This document shows, in pieces, positions 16,485 to 24,000 of a stretch of 46,972 bases of DNA. Source of the stretch: Bacillota bacterium (GTDB lineage: Bacteria > Bacillota > UBA4882 > UBA8346); assembly GCA_029974635.1 (NCBI GenBank), contig JARKQY010000046.1, positions 1 to 46,972 on the forward strand, in the 5' to 3' direction. The position numbers and the translations under genes were made by a program. The first letter of the stretch is position 1. Every line of letters starts with the position of its first letter. The notes beneath the pieces were generated by a model, which was given only the letters and a program-made list of their open reading frames with translations, did not search any database and was not told the origin of the DNA.

Positions 16485-16510
16485 AATCCTGTAATCCGGT
16501 TAATTCCGTC
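16485..16510 (-). repeat. Third copy of the dispersed repeat
   Basis: AATCCTGTAATCCGG followed by TTAATTCCGTC resembles the repeat at 15369-15387 in the same orientation. See the entry at 15288-15388. Confidence 0.5.
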
Positions 16511-16609
16511 GCATAAAAAACTCTTTTTTTCTCCCGCCTGATTTGCTCCCCAATCCGCGGTGCGAAGTGAATTCGATAACTAGCGAACTAACAAAGCAGT
16601 GACCAATCA

Positions 16610-16744
16610 CTATTTCTCCGGAAACTTTCGAAAAACGAACAACATCAGCTTCGTTACCAGATAAAACAGGATCAATACCAGGAAAACACCGGCCAGGCCG
16701 AATCCGGCCGCAATAAGACCTTTATTGAAGAGCTCCATATCCAT
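16610..16744 (-). CDS. 44-residue membrane protein at the end of the decarboxylase operon
   Basis: A small ORF starting MDMELFNKGLIAAGFGLAG and ending FRKFPEK. It has one strong membrane helix (about residues 9-31) with a basic, aromatic C-terminus. The ATG at 16744 has AGGAGAT 6-8 bases upstream, and the start lies only 11 bases after the OadB stop, so it is almost certainly the last gene of the operon. Its size and single helix recall the small gamma/delta/epsilon-type subunits that hold the soluble carboxyltransferase on the membrane in sodium-pumping decarboxylases. The operon already has an OadG-like gene (19761-20021), so this would be a second small subunit, perhaps like the epsilon chain of methylmalonyl-CoA decarboxylase. 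That role is inferred. Confidence 0.7.
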   Translation of the reverse strand: MDMELFNKGLIAAGFGLAGVFLVLILFYLVTKLMLFVFRKFPEK

Positions 16745-16755
16745 TTTAATATCTC

Positions 16756-17895
16756 CTATCTTAAGAGTATCGGAACAATCGCCAGCAATAAACCGCCGGC
16801 TATGATGGAACCCAGTTGACCTGCCACATTGGCGCTAACTGACTGCATCAATATAAAATTGGTCGGGTCTTCCTTTTGCGCCATCCGGTGTATCACCCGG
16901 GCTGACATGGGAAACGCCGATATTCCAGCCGCCCCTACCATGGGATTGATTTTGTGTTTCAGAAAAACGTTAATAAATTTGGCGAATAACACGCCTCCTG
17001 CAGTATCAAAGATAAAGGCCAAAATGCCCATAACCATAATCAACAGAGTTGCTTGATTGAGAAATTTATCAGCCACCATGGTGGAACCGATGGTGATTCC
17101 CAATAATAAAGTAATCAAATTAGCCAGTTCGTTTTGAGCCGCTTTTGATAAACGTTCAAGTACGCCGCATTCACGGATTAGATTACCAAACATCAGTGAA
17201 CCCACAAGGGCTACGCTGATGGGTGCGATAAGACCGGCAATAACCGTAACTACAATGGGGAAAAGAATTCTTACAATCTTCGGAATCTTTACCGGCCGGG
17301 ATTCCATTCTGATCAACCGTTCGTCTTTACTGGTCAACAGTTTGATAACCGGAGGTTGAATGATTGGAACCAGCGACATATAAGAATAAGCTGCCACAGA
17401 AATCGGCGCCAGGAGATCCCGTGCAAATTTACTGGCGACATAAATCGAAGTGGGACCGTCGGCAGCGCCGATAATACCGATGGATGCGGCCTGTTTCAGA
17501 TCAAAACCTAAAGCTAAGGACACCAACATGGTAGCAAAGATCCCAAATTGGGCGGCTGCTCCGAAAAAAAGCATGAAGGGATTTTGTAACAAGGGCCCAA
17601 AATCGATCATGGCTCCCACGGCTACGAAGATTAAGACCGGAAATAACTCAGTGATAATTCCGGCATCATATAGAATTTTTAAAAAGCCGTCATGGCCAAT
17701 AGCGGATGAAAACGGGATATTTGCTAAAATCGCTCCGAATCCTATCGGCAATAACAACATGGGCTCGTAATCCTTGGCGATTGCCAGGTAAATCAAAACT
17801 CCGGCGATGCAAAACATCACGATTTGACCCCAATGGAGCCCGATGATTCCCTGAAACAATTCTTGGATTCCCTGTGACTGAAATAGTTGTAGCAT
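16756..17895 (-). CDS. oadB: Sodium-translocating decarboxylase beta subunit
   Basis: A 379-residue membrane protein with nine or more helices that aligns along its whole length with OadB/MmdB/GcdB. Diagnostic motifs are FGAILANIPFS, GVGAMIDFGPLL-like VAVGAMIDFGPLL, GIIGAADGPTSIYVASKFA with the Asp used for Na+ and carboxybiotin chemistry, and GVLFAKFIN with GAAGISAFPMSARV near the end. The subunit takes CO2 from carboxybiotin and exports Na+. Start ATG 17895 follows GGAGGAG. It lies in the minus-strand operon oadG-like, biotin carrier, carboxyltransferase, oadB, 44-residue protein. Confidence 0.94.
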   Translation of the reverse strand: MLQLFQSQGIQELFQGIIGLHWGQIVMFCIAGVLIYLAIAKDYEPMLLLPIGFGAILANIPFSSAIGHDGFLKILYDAGIITELFPVLIFVAVGAMIDFGPLLQNPFMLFFGAAAQFGIFATMLVSLALGFDLKQAASIGIIGAADGPTSIYVASKFARDLLAPISVAAYSYMSLVPIIQPPVIKLLTSKDERLIRMESRPVKIPKIVRILFPIVVTVIAGLIAPISVALVGSLMFGNLIRECGVLERLSKAAQNELANLITLLLGITIGSTMVADKFLNQATLLIMVMGILAFIFDTAGGVLFAKFINVFLKHKINPMVGAAGISAFPMSARVIHRMAQKEDPTNFILMQSVSANVAGQLGSIIAGGLLLAIVPILLR

Positions 17896-17919
17896 ATCTC
17901 CTCCAAAAGACTGAAAGTT

Positions 17920-19251
17920 TTATTTCGCCCGGGTTTTAAAGAATTCCAGAGCGACTTCGGGAAAGAGTACATAAGTAAGTACATCTTCTTCCTGTTGATA
18001 ATACTGGATGATTTCTTTTCGGGCCTTATCGAGCATGGGTTCAAGATCGTCGGCCGGACGGTGGGTAACGGGCTCTTCGTCGCCAATAATCAGTTTTTTT
18101 ATTTCCGGGTCAATGGACGCCGGTGGGCGTCCGTATAATCCTTTTACGTAATCGCGAATTTCTTTCGGCACCACGCTGTATCTTTTTTCAGTCAGCACAT
18201 TAAGAACTGCCTGGGTCCCCAGCATTTGGCTGGTAGGGGTAACCAGCGGCGGATATCCCAGTTCGGCCCGGACATGCGGCAGTTCCAGCAACACTTCATT
18301 ATAACGATGGGCGGCATTTTGTCCTGCCAACTGGTTGCGCAGATTGGAGATCATCCCGCCGGGGATCTGGTAAGAAAGCACCGCGGTATCAACTTCCATG
18401 GGGCCGGCTACATTCTGGTAATTCTTCTTTACTTCTTTAAAATGCTGATTGATAGGGGCAAGCTTTTCCAGATCCAGACCGGTATCGTATTGAGTATCTT
18501 GAAGAGCGGCAATGATGGACTCGGTTGCCGGCTGGGAAGTGCCCATGGCTAAAGCGGAAAGAGCGGTATCAACTACATCAACACCGGCCTCGATGGCTTT
18601 GAGGTATGTCATTGAAGCAAGTCCGCTGGTATAGTGGGCGTGCAGCTGGATTGGAACCGGGACCGCCTTTTTTAAAGCGGTAATCAATTCGGCAGCCAGA
18701 TAAGGCTTGAGCAATCCTGCCATATCCTTGATGCAAATTGAATCAGACCCCAGTTGGACCAGTTCTTTGGCTAGCTTAACATAAGCATCAATATTATGTA
18801 CCGGACTGATAGTATAGACAACGGTCCCCTGAACATGAGCGCCGGCACTCTTGGAAGCTTTAAGGGCAACCTCCATGTTCCGGATGTCATTTAAAGCGTC
18901 AAAGACCCTGATAATGCCAATTCCGTTATCAACCGCCCGGCGGCAGAACTCACGAACCACATCATCCGGATAATGCCGGTATCCAAGAATGTTTTGCCCC
19001 CGCAATAACATCTGTAAAGGAGTTTTCCGGATGACAGCCTTCAGCTTCCGCAACCGGACCCAAGGGTCTTCTTTTAAAAAACGCAAACAACTGTCAAAAG
19101 TAGCTCCGCCCCAAGCTTCCAGAGAGTGGAACCCTACTTCGTCAATGGCTTCGGCGACAGCCATCATATCTTCGGTTTTCATCCGGGTTGCCCACAATGA
19201 TTGATGAGCGTCCCGAAAAACAGTCTCGGTTATTTTTAACGAACGATCCAA
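17920..19251 (-). CDS. oadA: Carboxyltransferase subunit (oxaloacetate decarboxylase alpha / pyruvate carboxylase B type)
   Basis: About 443 residues: an HMGL-like TIM barrel (about 10-270) and the conserved PYC/OADA carboxylase domain (about 290-430). Signature blocks are ETVFRDAHQSLWATRM with the metal-binding Asp, MLLRGQNILGYRHYPDDVV, SICIKDMAGLLKPY with the metal-bound Lys, and QLHAHYTSGLA with the two metal His. It moves CO2 between oxaloacetate (or a similar 2-oxo acid) and biotin. The biotin domain is a separate gene just upstream, unlike the fused Klebsiella OadA. TTG 19251 is preferred (AGAGGTGA upstream); the frame stays open to 19311. The substrate is inferred as oxaloacetate/pyruvate. 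Confidence 0.9.
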   Translation of the reverse strand: MDRSLKITETVFRDAHQSLWATRMKTEDMMAVAEAIDEVGFHSLEAWGGATFDSCLRFLKEDPWVRLRKLKAVIRKTPLQMLLRGQNILGYRHYPDDVVREFCRRAVDNGIGIIRVFDALNDIRNMEVALKASKSAGAHVQGTVVYTISPVHNIDAYVKLAKELVQLGSDSICIKDMAGLLKPYLAAELITALKKAVPVPIQLHAHYTSGLASMTYLKAIEAGVDVVDTALSALAMGTSQPATESIIAALQDTQYDTGLDLEKLAPINQHFKEVKKNYQNVAGPMEVDTAVLSYQIPGGMISNLRNQLAGQNAAHRYNEVLLELPHVRAELGYPPLVTPTSQMLGTQAVLNVLTEKRYSVVPKEIRDYVKGLYGRPPASIDPEIKKLIIGDEEPVTHRPADDLEPMLDKARKEIIQYYQQEEDVLTYVLFPEVALEFFKTRAK

Positions 19252-19333
19252 TGATTTCACCTCTTCTATATGGGACTGTCCCAAAAGTTTTTTTACCGTT
19301 AGGATTACCATTCCTTTTTAGACAGCCTCTTTT

Positions 19334-19729
19334 TTATGCCAAGCTTAGCAGGATATCCCCCACATTAACCGTGGTTCCGGTTTGGACAAAGATTGCTTTT
19401 ACCGTGCCGGCTTCGGGCGCCACAATCTCATTTTCCATTTTAAGCGCGTCCAAAGTTAGCAAGACCTGTCCTTGATTTACCTTGTCCCCAAGGCTTACTT
19501 TCAGGCTGGTGATGATTCCCGACAGGGGAGCCTTCACCGGCTTGTCCCCGGCATCCACTGCGGCTGGCGACGGTAAAGTCACCGAAGGCGCCGGCTGTTG
19601 GCTTACAGTTGGTTCGGCGACTGCGGCAAATTGAAGTTGGGGCGGGGCAGTTTGAGTTTTGCTTTGATCCTGCGCCTCAACGCTTACATCATAGACTCTT
19701 CCGTTAACAGTTACTCGATAGTTAGGCAT
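19334..19729 (-). CDS. Biotin carboxyl carrier subunit
   Basis: A 131-residue protein with a short N-terminal fold (PNYRVTVNGRVYDV), a flexible Ala/Pro linker (about 25-62) and a biotinyl domain (about 63-131). The biotinylation motif reads DALKMEN instead of the more common AMKM; the target Lys and flanking Met are kept. Length and linker match the GcdC/MmdC type of free biotin carrier. It shuttles carboxybiotin between the carboxyltransferase and OadB. AGGAGG precedes the ATG. Confidence 0.92.
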   Translation of the reverse strand: MPNYRVTVNGRVYDVSVEAQDQSKTQTAPPQLQFAAVAEPTVSQQPAPSVTLPSPAAVDAGDKPVKAPLSGIITSLKVSLGDKVNQGQVLLTLDALKMENEIVAPEAGTVKAIFVQTGTTVNVGDILLSLA

Positions 19730-19760
19730 TTATGTATTCCTCCTATTTATAATGGCTTAT

Positions 19761-20021
19761 TCATCTTGCTGCCGGTTTGACCTGAACATTTGCAAAATCA
19801 ATCTCCGGGAGTATCTGAGTCATCACCGCCATAATTACGGCCAAGTCTTCTTCGGGTATTCCGGCGGCAGCGGCCAGGTTTGTTTCAATTGCCGGCTGAA
19901 CGGTTTTCTGCTCCTGGAATAAGTCGATGAATTGTCTTGCCTTTCCGATTAAAACCAAAAGCAGAACAGCAATAAAGGCTAATAAGGCAATCCCAATCCA
20001 GGCCGTTATTTCAGAATTCAT
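19761..20021 (-). CDS. OadG/MmdD-like membrane subunit of the decarboxylase
   Basis: An 86-residue protein with one N-terminal membrane helix (about 8-26), an acidic/Ala-rich linker and a short conserved end (EEDLAVIMAVMTQILPEID) typical of OadG and MmdD. This subunit anchors the peripheral carboxyltransferase and biotin carrier to OadB. It is the first gene of the operon. The ATG at 20021 has GGGGGG upstream. Confidence 0.85.
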   Translation of the reverse strand: MNSEITAWIGIALLAFIAVLLLVLIGKARQFIDLFQEQKTVQPAIETNLAAAAGIPEEDLAVIMAVMTQILPEIDFANVQVKPAAR

Positions 20022-20393
20022 GAATGAACCCCCCTCATGGTCATTATTCCAAATTTTTCATTTGTTATAACCGGGTAAAAGTATATTTTAGCCATACTAT
20101 CAACTACTGTATCAAAGCTTTCTCCGAAGATCAAGAAAAATCGAATAAAATTATTGGGGCGTTCTATTTTCGATGTCGCGCCGCCAAAATTTTATTTTGT
20201 CATAATTTTCGGTTCCAGTGTAAAAAAGTATTTATTCAAACAGATAGAATTAATACCAATTTGTGATAACATTTGGTATAATGTGGCTAATAATAATGGT
20301 TTTAAAATATTGGCATCAAATAAGTTGTTTGGAGTTATAGCAGTGTTTTGAAAAAATTTTTTCATCGGAATCAAGAATAAATTATTTGTCTGG
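20022..20393. promoter_or_regulatory. Intergenic control region between the decarboxylase operon and the Crp/Fnr gene
   Basis: The region of 370 bp is AT-rich and drives genes in both directions. TATAAT at 20277-20282 is a likely -10 box for the regulator. An imperfect dyad, TACCAA (20253-20258) with TTGGTA (about 20273-20278), with TTGTGATAACA between the arms, overlaps it and could be a Crp/Fnr-type site. No clear promoter for the minus-strand operon was recognised. Confidence 0.35.
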
Positions 20394-20990
20394 ATGAGGA
20401 ATCAGTTCCAAATGAATGAGACTCTTTATCATGTAATCAATTCCATGGCGGATATTCCGGATGAACAATGGAAAAATTTTGAAAAAAATTTGATCGCTGA
20501 AAAAATACGAAAAAATCAGTTTTTTATTAAGGTTGGTGAAATACCTGGAAAAATAGGTTTTATTGTAACCGGATTATTTCATTACTATTACATTAATAAC
20601 AAGGGAAAGCAATATACCAAACAATTTTGTCCCGAAAACCATTTTATCATTCCATACAGCGCTATGCTGTCGGGACGCGAATCAAATTTTTACATTCAAG
20701 CATTGGAAGACTCAAATGTATTGATAACCGATCATTTGTCATGGAAGAAGTTGTTTGAACAACACCTTTGCTGGCGTATTCTCACCATTAAAATGCTGGA
20801 GAAAGTTTATTTACTCCATGAAAAAAGAGAAAAGGAACTGTTGCTGGATAGCGCCGAAACTCGATATTTAGCTTTCTTAAAAGAATATCCGGGCTTGGAA
20901 CAAAGATTAAAACAATATCATATTGCATCATACTTGGGAATCACTCCGGTGGCTTTAAGCAGGATTCGGACCAAAATACTATCTTCTTAA
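20394..20990 (+). CDS. Crp/Fnr-family transcriptional regulator
   Basis: A 198-residue protein with a cyclic-nucleotide-binding-like beta barrel (about 25-125; GEIPGKIGFIVTGLFHYYYIN and CPENHFIIPYSAMLSG) and a compact C-terminal helix-turn-helix (YHIASYLGITPVALSRIRTKI). No N-terminal Cys cluster is present, so it is not a typical Fnr oxygen sensor. It resembles the short Crp-like regulators common in Firmicutes and Bacteroidetes whose ligand is unknown. It is divergent from the decarboxylase operon and may control it. The start is not certain because no strong ribosome binding site precedes it. Confidence 0.85.
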   Translation: MRNQFQMNETLYHVINSMADIPDEQWKNFEKNLIAEKIRKNQFFIKVGEIPGKIGFIVTGLFHYYYINNKGKQYTKQFCPENHFIIPYSAMLSGRESNFYIQALEDSNVLITDHLSWKKLFEQHLCWRILTIKMLEKVYLLHEKREKELLLDSAETRYLAFLKEYPGLEQRLKQYHIASYLGITPVALSRIRTKILSS

Positions 20991-21070
20991 CCTATGTTAA
21001 TGACAAAAAATGCTTTTCAGAAGTATCCTGTAAATGTCATGTGACGATTGCAACCTTAACAAGAAGAGAG

Positions 21071-24000
21071 ATGATGAAGATGGTAAAACGGTTTTTCTCA
21101 ATGCTTTTATTACTGGCCGTTATTTGGGGAGTGTTTGTAATTCATGCTTCGAACGCTGAAATAATTGGTATTCGTAATGTAACAAACGGAGAAGTAAGAG
21201 CCGGTGTTTTTGAACTCGATGGGGTTGTTCTTGATAATGGCCGGATCAATAAAGTAGCGGTCAAAGTCGGTCTGGGACCATGGGAAACAGTTTACGGAAT
21301 AGAGCATTGGAGTTATACGGTGGATACCCGGCATCTCGTGGTGGGTTATGAGAGTGTGGTCGACCCTGCTTCAGGACAATTGGTTGAAACCCCCGAATAT
21401 GGTCCCTATTACGGTGATTTAAGCATCGTGGTAAGGGCATTTGAGGACAATGATGCTGTAGTGGCTGAAAAAGTCATTAATATTACGGTTATACCTGAAA
21501 AACCGTATTCCGATATTTGTTCCGGAATATATAGTGAACCGATAAATGTAGTCTTAAAAGCAGCTTCGGAAGTTACCGCCTACTATACCATCGATGGAAC
21601 CGACCCTAAAATCAATGGAATAAGTTATACCGGAGCGATTTATGTTGATCAAAATACCGTAATTAAAGCGGTAACTAAAAGCAAGAACAATCAATACTCG
21701 GAAGTATCAAGTATAGACATAAAAATAAATCACCACAATCCCCCGGGTTTTCGGATTCAATATTATGAAGATCAAACTTTTAGCCGTCCTTTGCCCGATC
21801 CGGCATATCTGAAGGCTGGAACTTACTATTTAAAAATTATTAGTGATCGTAAATTCTCCAGCGGACCGTTCATCGATATTGATGCACCGGGTACCAATAA
21901 TGATGCGAATAATGTAAATTTAGTTCCGGTAAGTGATTGTGTTTATCAGTATACCAGGGTCGTGGTAGACGACGCTGCGGCTGTCGGTGATACCCAGGAA
22001 GTTATTAAAATTTACGGTACCGATAACCAAGGGAATCACATCCAAGATTTGATCCCCATTAACTCTGCCGTCAAGGCCGCCTATCTTGATACCCAACCAC
22101 CGGCGTCGGGAAATATAGCAGTTGCCGGAGGAGCTACCAGCACTCACGATCCAACACCGGAATTGGTGATCAATTCTACTGGTGCGGACTTCATGCGGTT
22201 GGCCTTGAGTGAATCCGGTTTAGCCGCCGCCCATTGGATAAAATTTACGGATCAATATGACGAGTTGAATATTTCCGGCGGCGGTAACGGAGCAAAAACA
22301 ATATGGATTGAATTCCAGGACCGGGCAGGCAATATTCAGACCCAGCACGCATCTGTCTCAGTGTTATATGATAACACAGTACTTTCTTTTGATGTGGAGT
22401 ATTATAAAGATGCCTGCTTAATTCATTCGTTGGGGAGAGATCCTTACTTAAAAGCAGGCGCCTACTATTTAAAGATTACCGCCAATCAAGATCTGAACTA
22501 TAACCCGGCTTTACAAATTGATGCCGAAGGTTCCAATAATGATCTTCCGAATGGGTTAACCTTGATGATGAATCCCAGAGTCTTTATGATCGAAAGGACG
22601 ATTGTAGCCGATGATGCGGCCATCGGAGTTACCAGGGAACAAATCGCCGTTCAAGGTATTGCTCCCTCAAATGGAGTTTCCAACGCAGCATATACGGATA
22701 CCCAAGAACCGGAAATACCGTTGGTAAGCGGTTCGGAAACGACCACCGTTTTAATACCGGTTTGGTCCTGGAATACGGTTTCTGATGCCGTGAAATACCG
22801 CTATAGTTTTTCCGAAGGTACCAACTGGGTTGAGACCACGGCGACAAATTTCACTCCTGATGAAAACTTAACGTCCGGCAGTACTTATACCTTATATGTT
22901 CAAGCCGGAGATCAAGCCGGCAATTGGTCAAACAGCGGTTATTTTGCGACAACCATTGTAGTCCCGGGAATTAACGTCAAGCAAGATATGTCCAATATTC
23001 CGAACGGAACCGGAAGTTTTAATTATGGTAATGTCCCGGTATTGTCAAGCAAAGATGTCATTTTTACCATTGAAAACATTGGGACCGGGGATTTGAGTCT
23101 AACTGATCCGATGGTTACAATCGGCGGGGCGGATGCCGCCTGTTTCAATGTAACGATCCAACCTTCCTCACCGGTTGCTCCCAGTGGCAGTACTACTTTT
23201 ACAGTGTCTTTTACCCCCGGCGGCTGCGGAAATAAAGTGGCTACTGTAAGCATTACCAATGATGATCATGATAACAACCCCTATACCTTTATCATTACCG
23301 GAACCGGAACAGCAGAAACATTGGATTTGGGTACTTGGAATCCAAGTAGTATTGCCGCCGGTGAAACAAAGATTTATTGTTTTGCCACGGTTCCTGGAAA
23401 CACGTATGCCATCACCTGGGATGCTCTATATGACGGTTCAAGGACTTATAGTTGTGATATTGTTGTTTCGGCTTACCGTCTGGATTTGACTACAACTTAT
23501 TTCAATCAGCTGAGTGCAGGATATTCGTATCCCAAAGTGATTACCGCCCAGGATAATATCGTCTTTATCAAGGTAGCCGGCTGTTATTCTTTTTCCAGCG
23601 GAACCTTCGCGCTTAAGGCGGCTTTAAATCAACCAGTGATGACTGTTAAGCAAGGAACAACAAATATACCCAATGGTTCGGGGAGTTTTGACTTTGGAAA
23701 TATTCCGCTCCTCACCTATGAAACCGGTAATATTGCATCTTTTACAGTCGCAAATACCGGAACCTGTAATTTGAACCTGACTGGTTCCCCTAGATTATCA
23801 ATTGGCGGACCGGATGCTGCGAGTTTTTATATTGTATCCCAGCCTCCTTCACAACTGGCGGTCAATAAATCCGGCAGCTTTAAGATCAAATTTTATCCAA
23901 CCAGTATCGGTATAAAAACAGCTGTGATAAGTATAAGTAATGATGACCCCGCTAATAATCCTTATACGTTTACAATTACCGGAACAGGGACGGTAGAGAC

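Noticed and set aside
15288..16510. CRISPR array from repeated GACGGGATTTACAGGATT-like words
   Set aside because: Only three copies, in mixed orientation, with irregular spacing up to about 1.1 kb and no cas genes.
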